DNA of 36,054 nucleotides, taken from NCBI GenBank assembly GCA_965120415.1, contig CBCPNA010000013.1, forward strand, positions 1 to 36,054, in the 5' to 3' direction. The notes under the pieces are model-generated. The model saw only the letters and a list, made by a program, of their open reading frames with translations. It did no database searches and had not been told where the DNA came from. The stretch comes from CBCPNA01 sp965120415 (lineage in GTDB: Bacteria; Bacillota; Clostridia; Lachnospirales; CAG-274). Shown piece after piece: positions 8,012 to 15,828 of this stretch (the first letter of the stretch is position 1; every line of letters begins with the position of its first letter). The translations under genes and the position numbers were made by a program.

Positions 8012-10330
8012 TTAATAGGAAGTCCATATTTTGGCAACTAATATGGTGATATCGTCTTTTAGCCCATCTAGATAATTATTTTTTGTTTCTTTAAATAAAA
8101 TATTTGCTATGTCTTTTATACTTTTTGTTTTAAGGTTAGAAAGGAGATTTTTTAGCCATTTTTCTTTATCCCAAACATTGTTGTTAGAATCTAAAACGCC
8201 GTCTGATATCATAATTAATATATCGTCATTTTGCAATTTTTTAAGCTTAATATCAGGCTCTAAATTATTAAGTACCCCAATAGGTAAAGAAGTTGATTTT
8301 AGCAAAATAACTTCACCGTTTCTTATTAAAAAGCTAGATGCTGCTCCAATTTTAATAAATTCTGCTATACCAGTATATAAATTTATTATGCACATATCAA
8401 GAGTTGCAAAGGTATCTTTTGTTGATTTTAAAAATAAAGCTGAATTTATCATATTAATAGCAAGCTCATTTGAAAAGCCAGAAGATAAAAAATCTTCTAA
8501 AAGCTCTATTGTTGCAACGCTATCTTTTTTTGCGCTTTTGCCAGAGCCCATACCGTCAGAAATAGCTAAAAGAAATTTTCCACTAGGGAGGCTTATAGCA
8601 GAGTGGGTATCGCCAGAAACATTTGTCTTATTTTTGGGGCTAACTATTGTTTCTGTTTTTATCCTATATTTTTGTTCTTCTATAAGCTTTATATAGCATA
8701 CGCTTTCATTATTTTCTTTTTTTATAATACAATTGTAACATTCTTTATAAAACTTTTTGCCCAAAATTTCATTTACGATAGGGAGTATTGTTTTTGTACA
8801 CTTGTTAGGAACATAGCAAGGATGCGCTTTTATTAATACTTCTATTTTATCTTTATTTTCTGTTATTATAACATCTTTTGTTTTAATTTTATTTTTATTT
8901 AAAGCTTTTTTTATTTTTAGAGAGGTATCTTCTAAAAAGTTTATTTCTTCATTTATATTTTTTGAAAGTTCGCTTATAATTAAAGAAACGCCGTTTAGTT
9001 GTTTGCATATAATTTCACGGCTTTCTATAAGCTTATTTTGCCACATTAGGTTAAGCTTATATATTTCTACCGTTTTGTTTAAAACATCTATAAACTGGGT
9101 AATATTTATACAATTTCTTAAAAAATAATTAGAAAAATCGTTTTTATTAAAGCTATTAGCATCAATATTTGTATTTAAAAGAGAAAATATATTTTGATAA
9201 GAGGTATAAAAATTTTTGCCCCAACATACATTTTTTAAAGAGCATTTTATACAAACTTTAGATACAACATCATCTATAAGCCTTGATATATCTTGCTTTT
9301 CAAGGGTTGTCTTTTTTTCTGAAAGGGATAAAAATGTCTTAGAAAGTTTTTCAAAAGAATTAGCAAAGCTTGTTAATTTTAAGGTTGTTATAGATTTTAA
9401 TTTTTCTGTATATGTAGTTGCTTCTTCTGCTTTTAGGCTGAATTTTAATTCTTTCATTTTTGGGCAAGGTATTATTAAAAAGCATACTGCAGAAATAATT
9501 ATAGAATATGTAAAGCTTGTATTTTTTAGCAAAGCAGTATCTATCAAAAAAGATAATAAAAATAAGCTAAGTACAAAATTAAAGCAAAAAATAAGTTTAT
9601 TTTTATTTGCAAAAAAACTACATATTATGGAAGAAATTGTAAAAATAATCAAAACATTTTCTTTAAAAACATCGTTAAATACTAATAAAACACAAGATAA
9701 AAAAGCTGTAATACCAGCTATTAAGCTACCGTATATGTAAGATATAAAAATTAATAAAAGGGCTATTAATATATAAGGCACATGTATATTAAATAAATAA
9801 AAATTAATAGAACCACATATAACAAAGGCCATTAAAGCTATAATACTTATAAGCTCTTTAGAAAGAAGGGCTTTTTTATTTTGATGTAAAAAAATTACCC
9901 CTTCATTTAAAATAATTGTTATAAAAAAAGCTAAAAGGCTTTCTATTAGCGTAACTATAAAAAGATAAAAAGAAAAATTATTTAAAAAGGCTATAATAGC
10001 TCCGGCAAAAAAAATACTAAAGCTTGCATATAGCGCTTTATGAAAAGTTAAATATTTTTTATTTGCTAATATTAAATTTATAATAAATAAAATACAAATA
10101 GCAAAAATATATTTAGGAAAAGGCAAAATATGACTACTTAAAATACCTAATATGCTAAATATAAAGGCAATATTAAAGAGCTTTTTATAAAATAATAGGG
10201 TGCTCAAAAAGGCAATAATAACAGGATTAAATAAGTTAAAAATAGTTATTCTACCTATAAAAAAGCTGATGAAGGCTAATAATATTAAAAATAATCTTTT
10301 TTTGTGCAAATTATATTCAAAACTTATCAT
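8012..10330 (-). CDS. spoIIE: Stage II sporulation protein E, PP2C-type serine phosphatase
   Basis: SpoIIE dephosphorylates the anti-anti-sigma factor SpoIIAA, releasing sigma-F in the forespore, and takes part in the asymmetric division septum. The first 290 or so residues are hydrophobic, with about ten membrane segments. A central regulatory region includes a CxxCxxxxxC cluster (Cys363, 366, 372) seen in the family. The C-terminal PP2C domain has SGDTHS (576-581), SDGMGSGKSA (594-603), ISDGVLD (711-717) and DDIT (762-765); numbering is from the upstream GTG. I chose the ATG at 10330: AAGGAG lies 8 nt upstream, whereas the in-frame GTG at 10339 overlaps that site. This gives 772 residues, slightly shorter than B. 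subtilis SpoIIE. It is the clearest sign that the organism forms endospores. Confidence 0.95.
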   Translation of the reverse strand: MISFEYNLHKKRLFLILLAFISFFIGRITIFNLFNPVIIAFLSTLLFYKKLFNIAFIFSILGILSSHILPFPKYIFAICILFIINLILANKKYLTFHKALYASFSIFFAGAIIAFLNNFSFYLFIVTLIESLLAFFITIILNEGVIFLHQNKKALLSKELISIIALMAFVICGSINFYLFNIHVPYILIALLLIFISYIYGSLIAGITAFLSCVLLVFNDVFKENVLIIFTISSIICSFFANKNKLIFCFNFVLSLFLLSFLIDTALLKNTSFTYSIIISAVCFLIIPCPKMKELKFSLKAEEATTYTEKLKSITTLKLTSFANSFEKLSKTFLSLSEKKTTLEKQDISRLIDDVVSKVCIKCSLKNVCWGKNFYTSYQNIFSLLNTNIDANSFNKNDFSNYFLRNCINITQFIDVLNKTVEIYKLNLMWQNKLIESREIICKQLNGVSLIISELSKNINEEINFLEDTSLKIKKALNKNKIKTKDVIITENKDKIEVLIKAHPCYVPNKCTKTILPIVNEILGKKFYKECYNCIIKKENNESVCYIKLIEEQKYRIKTETIVSPKNKTNVSGDTHSAISLPSGKFLLAISDGMGSGKSAKKDSVATIELLEDFLSSGFSNELAINMINSALFLKSTKDTFATLDMCIINLYTGIAEFIKIGAASSFLIRNGEVILLKSTSLPIGVLNNLEPDIKLKKLQNDDILIMISDGVLDSNNNVWDKEKWLKNLLSNLKTKSIKDIANILFKETKNNYLDGLKDDITILVAKIWTSY

Positions 10331-10350
10331 ATTAACCACTCCTTTTTTAT

Positions 10351-10383
10351 ATTATAAGATAATGGTAATATAAACATTGTCAA
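10351..10383 (-). promoter_or_regulatory. spoIIE promoter with 21-bp spacing (Spo0A-activated sigma-A type)
   Basis: On the minus strand a perfect TTGACA (10383-10378) and a perfect TATAAT (10356-10351) are separated by 21 bp instead of 17. B. subtilis spoIIE and spoIIG promoters have the same long spacing and need Spo0A to work. The predicted start, near 10344, leaves a leader of only about 14 nt that begins at the ribosome site. This tight fit is the main reason for caution. Confidence 0.6.
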
Positions 10384-10417
10384 TTATTAGTAAAAAATAT
10401 AAAAAAAAATCTTTTTA

Positions 10418-10439
10418 TTTTGACAAAATTTTGTTAAAA
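10418..10439. promoter_or_regulatory. Candidate Spo0A box within an inverted repeat
   Basis: The minus strand reads TTTGTCAAA at 10427-10419, matching the Spo0A-box consensus TTTGTCRAA at all nine positions. It is the left arm of a spacer-less 11+11-bp inverted repeat: TTTTGACAAAA (10418-10428), then TTTTGTTAAAA (10429-10439), with one mismatch. It lies about 75-95 bp upstream of the predicted spoIIE start and about 9 bp upstream of the predicted murG -35. Confidence 0.5.
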
Positions 10440-10447
10440 TAAATTAC

Positions 10448-10476
10448 TTTACAAAGATTTTTATATAACGTATTAT
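10448..10476 (+). promoter_or_regulatory. Predicted promoter of the murG-type gene
   Basis: TTTACA (10448-10453) and TATTAT (10471-10476) are 17 bp apart, with a predicted start near 10483, just before the ribosome site AGGGGGAG (10493-10500). Confidence 0.5.
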
Positions 10477-10505
10477 ATATATATAATATTTTAGGGGGAG
10501 TTTTT

Positions 10506-11570
10506 TTGAAACATATAATTTTAACTGGAGGGGGTAGCGCTGGGCATGTTAGCCCTAATATCATGCTTTATCCTTATTTAAAAGAAGAAGGCTACAAAGT
10601 AAGCTATATGGGCGGTAAAAAGGGTATAGAAAAGGAGCTAATACCAAAGCTTAATATAGATTATTATGAAATATCAAACGGCAAGATAAGGCGTTATTTT
10701 GATTTTGAAAATTTTATAGATTTTTTAAAAGTATTAAAAGGTATATTAGAGGCTTATAGAATTATTAAAAAATTAAAACCTAATTTAGTTTTTTCTAAAG
10801 GAGGGTATGTTAGTGTACCTGTTGTTTTGGCAGCTTTTTTAAATAAAGTGCCTATTTTAGTACATGAATCTGATATTACATCTGGGCTCGCCAACAGATT
10901 AGGGACCATATTTGCTAAAAAAGTTTTTGTTACCTTTCCTGAAACATTAAACAATATTAAAAAATCAAAAGGCGCCTTAGCTGGGCCTCCTATTAGAGAA
11001 GATATTTTTAAAGGTGATAAACAAGAAGCAATAAAAATAACCAATTTTAAAGATGAAAAGCCTGTTATTTTGGTTATAGGGGGGTCTTTAGGCTCTGTTA
11101 AAATAAATGAAGTTTTAAGAAAGTCTTTAAGTACTCTTTTAAAACAATATAATATTATCCATATTTGTGGTAAAAATAATATCGATTATAATTTTAAAAA
11201 ACAAGGCTATTTTCAAGTAGCTTACGCTAATGAAGAATTAAAGCACTTTTTTGCATATGCCGACATAATCATTTCTAGAGCTGGCTCTAACACAATTTTT
11301 GAAATAGCAGCTTTAAAAAAGCCAAATATATTAATACCTCTTTCTAAAAATGCTAGCAGAGGTGATCAAATATTAAACGCTAAGTCTTTTGAAAATAAGG
11401 GGCTAAGCTATGTTTTACAAGAAGAAGATTTAACTACCTCATCTCTTACAGAAGGAATAAAAAATGTACTTTCTAAAAAATATGAATATATAAAAAATAT
11501 GCAAAATCTAAATCTTGATAATACCTATGTAAAAGTAGTATTAAACGGAATAAAAGATTTTATAAAATAA
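10506..11570 (+). CDS. murG: MurG-type UDP-GlcNAc:undecaprenyl-PP-MurNAc-pentapeptide transferase
   Basis: Membrane-associated GT28 enzyme that adds GlcNAc to lipid I to make lipid II for peptidoglycan. The N-terminal loop GGGSAGHVSPN (8-18) is the MurG acceptor-site motif. A second glycine-rich loop, GGSLGS, is at 192-197. SRAGSNTIFE (257-266) with GDQ (286-288) forms the UDP-GlcNAc site. At 354 residues the length is typical. The start is TTG at 10506 behind AGGGGGAG. It differs from textbook MurG in HESD (120-123, usually HEQN) and in GDQ instead of HQ. It is also unlinked to any mur/fts cluster here, so it may be a second MurG-like copy. It is divergent from spoIIE and followed by a terminator, so it is transcribed alone. 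Confidence 0.88.
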   Translation: MKHIILTGGGSAGHVSPNIMLYPYLKEEGYKVSYMGGKKGIEKELIPKLNIDYYEISNGKIRRYFDFENFIDFLKVLKGILEAYRIIKKLKPNLVFSKGGYVSVPVVLAAFLNKVPILVHESDITSGLANRLGTIFAKKVFVTFPETLNNIKKSKGALAGPPIREDIFKGDKQEAIKITNFKDEKPVILVIGGSLGSVKINEVLRKSLSTLLKQYNIIHICGKNNIDYNFKKQGYFQVAYANEELKHFFAYADIIISRAGSNTIFEIAALKKPNILIPLSKNASRGDQILNAKSFENKGLSYVLQEEDLTTSSLTEGIKNVLSKKYEYIKNMQNLNLDNTYVKVVLNGIKDFIK

Positions 11571-11584
11571 TTTATTATATACAA

Positions 11585-11612
11585 ATGCTAATTCCTTTAT
11601 TAGCATATTTTT
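11585..11612 (+). terminator. Intrinsic terminator after murG
   Basis: ATGCTAAT (11585-11592) and ATTAGCAT (11599-11606) form an 8-bp stem with a 6-nt loop, followed by ATTTTT. Confidence 0.7.
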
Positions 11613-11632
11613 ACAAAATTAAACATTAAATA

Positions 11633-11661
11633 TTGCTTAAATATATATTTTGTGATATAAT
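11633..11661 (+). promoter_or_regulatory. Promoter of the GGDEF/EAL gene
   Basis: TTGCTT (11633-11638), a 17-bp spacer and TATAAT (11656-11661) with an extended -10 TGA immediately upstream. The predicted start near 11668 leaves a leader of about 70 nt. Confidence 0.6.
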
Positions 11662-11738
11662 ATATAGAATATATATAATTTAACATATAATACTGTTCAA
11701 TCTATTTATTAAAAATAGATAGAAAATGAGGAATATTT

Positions 11739-14700
11739 ATGAATAAAGAAAATAAAAAAGAAGATGTCTATTTTAAAAAAGATTGCTTTAACGAAATAAG
11801 CTTTTTTGAAATACAAATAAATGCTGAAACACGAAATTATAAAATGTACGCTGATGAGATTATGCAAAATATGCTAGATATAAAAAATAGCGAAGTTTTG
11901 CCGGAAATAGTCTTTAAGATATGGTACGACAAAATACAAGAAAGCTACAAAACATATATCCAAAAAGCGATAAAAAAGCTATCAAGCAAGGCAGATAAAT
12001 CTATCGAGCTTAATTATATATTTAACCATAGCCTAAAAGGCGACATTATTGCGAGAGCTTGCCTTACCCTTGATTATATAAAAGACAGCACAATATTTAT
12101 AAAAGGCTACCAAGAAAATATTACTGATGTATTAAAAATGAATACAGTTGGCTTTAAATACAACCGTGAAGTTTTAAAATATAATTATATATCTAAAAAT
12201 GCTTATCTATTAACAGAAGGGCAATTTTTGGATATAAATCATGTAAATATTAATAATTTGCCCCATTTATTTATATCAAATGAGATTGTGCATAAATCTT
12301 TTAAAGACGCATTTTTAAAAATATTTGAAGAAGATTTATTAAAAAGTGATTATATAGAGGTAGATATAAAGCTTAAAAATAAAGAAGAAAATTATATATG
12401 GTGCAGCTTAAAAATAACAAAAGATAATTACAAAAATTCCAAGCTATTTACAATACTTATAGAAAATATAAACGATATTAAAGAGCTAGAAATAGCCTAT
12501 TTAAAAGAGACTAAATTTTATAAAGCTATGCTACAAGACACTATTGCATACTCTGAAATAAACTTAACAAAAGACATATTTTTAAAAGGAGGGGGCATTT
12601 TTTCAGAATATAATAAATATGCATCTAAATACCATTATTCCGAAATTTTCACAAAGTTTCCTTTAATTGATATATTTATCGAAGATGGAAAAATATATAA
12701 CGAAAGCTTGAATATAAACAATTTGATAGAAAATTACAACAAAGGGCTTGTCATAACAAAATTTGAATTTAGAAAAAATGCTCCTAATGAAGATTTTATA
12801 TGGCTAGAATTTACGATAAACACATTTAAAGAAATGTATTCTGAAAATATTTTGGCTTTATTTTACATAAAAAACATAGATAGTAGAAAAAAGCAAGAGC
12901 TAATTTTAGAACAAGAAACAAAAATGGAACCTCTAACAGGCTTATATAACAAAAAATATTTTAAAATAGAAATAGAAAATATGCTAAAAGACTGTTTAGA
13001 AAGCGACTTATTTACATTTATAATATTTGATATAGACAATTTTAAAGATATAAATGACACTTTTGGGCATTCTTTTGGCGATGAAGTTTTAATATTTTGT
13101 AGCGAGCTTTTAAAAAATGTTTTTGTTAAAAATGCTTTAATATCGAGATTTGGTGGAGATGAATTTGTCGTATTTTTGAAAAACTTTTCCAAAAAAGAAG
13201 TCGAAGATTGCATACAGAAGTTTTTTACAGGACTTAAAAATTTCGAAAAGACAGAGCTATCTTTTAGTATAGGAGCTATATTGTACAGCAAGCTTTCTTA
13301 TATAGAATATTTAACCCTTGCAGACAAAGCGCTATACAAAGCCAAAAACGACGGCAAAAACCGTTTTGTATGGATTAGCGATAGAGCATTAAAAGAAGCT
13401 CTTGATACCAACTTTTACACAACAATTAGGATAAAACCTAAAAAGCTTAAAGAATCAGATAAAAAAATATCTTATAACAAAGACTTATTTTTAGAAGAAG
13501 GAGAAATAGCATATTTAGCCGATTTAGATACATATGAGCTTTTAGATGTAAATAAAGCATTTTGTAAAGCTTTAAACAAAACAAAAAAAGAGTGCATTGG
13601 CAAAAAATGTTATGAAATTTTATACGATAGAAAAACTCCTTGCAGTTTATGCAAAAAAGTATTTTTTAATTATGAAGAATTTTTTGCATGGACAAATTTT
13701 AATAAAAAATTAAATAATGAATATTTAGTTAAAAATAAGCTTATCGAATATAAAAACAAGCCAGCTATCATAAGCTTTTCTAGCTTACTACCAAAAACAT
13801 ATAATTTTAACAAACAAGATGATAAAAAAAGCCTATTTTTAGAATTTATAGACGAGCTTAATTCTAACCCCAAAAATAACATATTTGAACATCTTTTTGA
13901 AAGTTTACTATTTTTTTATGAATCAGAATTTTGCCTACTTATAGAAGAAAATAAAAAAATAGATGAAGAATGGAAACAAATATATTGTTTAAGCAAAAAT
14001 ACAAAAAAAATAGATATAAATACATATAAAATTTCTACATTTAATAAAAAAATAACAATGCCTTTATTTTTAAGTACAACAGAAGAAATATTAATCTATT
14101 CTTATGAATTATTTAAATTTACATTTGAAAATAATATTTTTAATTTGCTAATAATACCTATTTATTTTAAAGATAAATTTAACGGCTATATAATTAGCGT
14201 AAATTTATCAAAAAATATTACAGATTTAGATTATTCAAAAATTATAAGCAATTTTATTTTGCAAGAAATTATTAAAATAAAATTGCAATCAGAAGTTAGC
14301 TACTATATGATTTATGACAAATTAACCGGTATAAGAAATAGAGAAGGCTTTAGAAAATATGAGCTAAGCTATGATAAAGATGAGATAGACAGCGTTGGGG
14401 TATTTTGCTTTCAAATAAATGAGCTAGATAACATAAACCATAATTTTAATATAGAAACAGGCGATAAAGCTTTAAGGCAAGTTGCTAACATTTTAAAAAA
14501 TGTATTTAAAAAGAAAAATTGTTTCAGAATATCTGGCAATGAATTTTTAGTATTGCTTCAAAATATACCTTATAACGTATTTTTGGATAAAGTTGCTTTA
14601 TTTAAAGATAAAATAGAAAAATTAAACTTATCTATAACAAAAGGCGAATTTTGGAGCGATACCGAAAAAGAATTAACAACTGTTGTTAACAACGCTATAA

Positions 14701-15524
14701 TTATAAGAAAAAATAAAAATTTAAGACCAAATGATAGAGATATAGATATAGCAAATAAAAGAAACATGATTTTAACAGAGCTTATGGCCTCTATAAAAAA
14801 TGGTGAATTTGAAGTATTTTTACAGCCAAAATTTTATATAAAAGACAACAGCTTTTTTGGAGCAGAGGCTTTAATAAGGCGGAAAAATAAAGTGAATGAT
14901 GGTTATATAGCACCAGACAAATTTATACCACTTTTTGAAAACAATTATTTAATACAATATATAGATTTATTTGTATTTGAACAAGCTTATATTATATTAC
15001 AAAATTTACAAGAAGATAATGTAGAAATCTTTCCTATTTCTATAAACTTTTCTAAAAGGACTATAATGCAATCTAATATTATAGAAATGGTTAAAAAAAT
15101 TAAGCAGAAATATGCAATAAAAGAAAAATATATAGAAATAGAAGTTACAGAAAGTATAGAAGAAATAGAAAAACAAAAAATAATAGAAGTAATCAAAACA
15201 TTAAAAAAATTAGGCTATAAAATATTTTTAGACGATTTTGGCATAAAATACAGCAATTTAAGCATTTTATCCGAGGCAAGCTTTAGCGGGCTTAAACTAG
15301 ATAAAAGCATGATTAAAAACATAGGCTTTAAAAATACAAATGAAATAATAATTAAAAATATTATAGCTATGTGTAATGAAATGGGGCTTGTAACCGTTGC
15401 TGAAGGTATAGAAACCGAGGAACAAAAGGCTACATTAAAAGAAATGCAGTGCGAGGTTGGGCAAGGATACCTTTATTCTAAGCCTTTACCAGTAAGCGAA
15501 TTTATAAAAAAATATTTATATTAA
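11739..15524 (+). CDS. Multidomain cyclic-di-GMP protein (sensor-GGDEF-sensor-degenerate GGDEF-EAL)
   Basis: A 1261-residue protein with no membrane segment, so probably cytosolic. Residues 1-385 look like two PAS-like sensor regions. A first GGDEF domain (about 392-548) has FDIDNFKDIND (430-440) and an intact GGDEF (472-476), so it is probably an active diguanylate cyclase; the inhibitory RxxD site is absent. Residues 588-680 resemble a PAS domain with CSLC (635-638), and 700-850 may be GAF-like. The second GGDEF (about 855-1000) reads SGNEF (932-936) and is probably inactive. The EAL domain (1005-1261) keeps EAL (1043-1045), EVTES, DDFG (1165-1168), LDKS, EGIE (1222-1225) and QGY, so it is probably an active phosphodiesterase. 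It has its own promoter and terminator. Which activity dominates and what it senses are unknown. Confidence 0.93.
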   Translation: MNKENKKEDVYFKKDCFNEISFFEIQINAETRNYKMYADEIMQNMLDIKNSEVLPEIVFKIWYDKIQESYKTYIQKAIKKLSSKADKSIELNYIFNHSLKGDIIARACLTLDYIKDSTIFIKGYQENITDVLKMNTVGFKYNREVLKYNYISKNAYLLTEGQFLDINHVNINNLPHLFISNEIVHKSFKDAFLKIFEEDLLKSDYIEVDIKLKNKEENYIWCSLKITKDNYKNSKLFTILIENINDIKELEIAYLKETKFYKAMLQDTIAYSEINLTKDIFLKGGGIFSEYNKYASKYHYSEIFTKFPLIDIFIEDGKIYNESLNINNLIENYNKGLVITKFEFRKNAPNEDFIWLEFTINTFKEMYSENILALFYIKNIDSRKKQELILEQETKMEPLTGLYNKKYFKIEIENMLKDCLESDLFTFIIFDIDNFKDINDTFGHSFGDEVLIFCSELLKNVFVKNALISRFGGDEFVVFLKNFSKKEVEDCIQKFFTGLKNFEKTELSFSIGAILYSKLSYIEYLTLADKALYKAKNDGKNRFVWISDRALKEALDTNFYTTIRIKPKKLKESDKKISYNKDLFLEEGEIAYLADLDTYELLDVNKAFCKALNKTKKECIGKKCYEILYDRKTPCSLCKKVFFNYEEFFAWTNFNKKLNNEYLVKNKLIEYKNKPAIISFSSLLPKTYNFNKQDDKKSLFLEFIDELNSNPKNNIFEHLFESLLFFYESEFCLLIEENKKIDEEWKQIYCLSKNTKKIDINTYKISTFNKKITMPLFLSTTEEILIYSYELFKFTFENNIFNLLIIPIYFKDKFNGYIISVNLSKNITDLDYSKIISNFILQEIIKIKLQSEVSYYMIYDKLTGIRNREGFRKYELSYDKDEIDSVGVFCFQINELDNINHNFNIETGDKALRQVANILKNVFKKKNCFRISGNEFLVLLQNIPYNVFLDKVALFKDKIEKLNLSITKGEFWSDTEKELTTVVNNAIIIRKNKNLRPNDRDIDIANKRNMILTELMASIKNGEFEVFLQPKFYIKDNSFFGAEALIRRKNKVNDGYIAPDKFIPLFENNYLIQYIDLFVFEQAYIILQNLQEDNVEIFPISINFSKRTIMQSNIIEMVKKIKQKYAIKEKYIEIEVTESIEEIEKQKIIEVIKTLKKLGYKIFLDDFGIKYSNLSILSEASFSGLKLDKSMIKNIGFKNTNEIIIKNIIAMCNEMGLVTVAEGIETEEQKATLKEMQCEVGQGYLYSKPLPVSEFIKKYLY

Positions 15525-15560
15525 AAACTGCTTAATTGCTTTATAATTAAGCAGTTTTTT
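15524..15560 (+). terminator. Strong intrinsic terminator after the GGDEF/EAL gene
   Basis: AAAACTGCTTAATT (15524-15537) and AATTAAGCAGTTTT (15545-15558) form a perfect 14-bp stem with a 7-nt loop and a T run. It begins at the stop codon. Confidence 0.85.
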
Positions 15561-15727
15561 AGTTTTTTTTAAAATGGAAAAGGTATATTGATTTAGATTT
15601 TAAAAAGCGTAACACATCATTAATAAATGCGCTATTAGCTTTATTACTATATAAAATGTATAAAGCTTTATTTTGCTAGCATTGCCTTAAATTATATATT
15701 TGTAACAACTATAAGCTTTTTTGAATA
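15561..15727. other. Non-coding stretch before miaB with an imperfect long hairpin
   Basis: Most of the 304-bp gap before miaB has no plausible ORF. Arms AGCTTTAT (15637-15644) and ATAAAGCT (15660-15667) pair exactly. Flanking GCTA and AAT pair again with TAGC and ATT near 15677-15684, giving an interrupted hairpin. There is no T run, so it is not a terminator. Its role is unknown. Confidence 0.4.
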
Positions 15728-15756
15728 TTGATTATATATTTATTATATGCTATAAT
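15728..15756 (+). promoter_or_regulatory. Promoter of miaB
   Basis: TTGATT (15728-15733), a 17-bp spacer and a perfect TATAAT (15751-15756) preceded by TGC, an extended -10. The predicted start near 15763 leaves a leader of about 65 nt that ends in a ribosome-site hairpin. Confidence 0.6.
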
Positions 15757-15828
15757 AAAAAATAAACTTTAATAATTAAATATAGCAAGCTGGCTTTACC
15801 TAATTTATTAATAATTTAGGAGGAAAAA

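Noticed and set aside
10337..10339. GTG as the spoIIE start
   Set aside because: It overlaps the AAGGAG site that serves the ATG at 10330, so it would have no ribosome site of its own.
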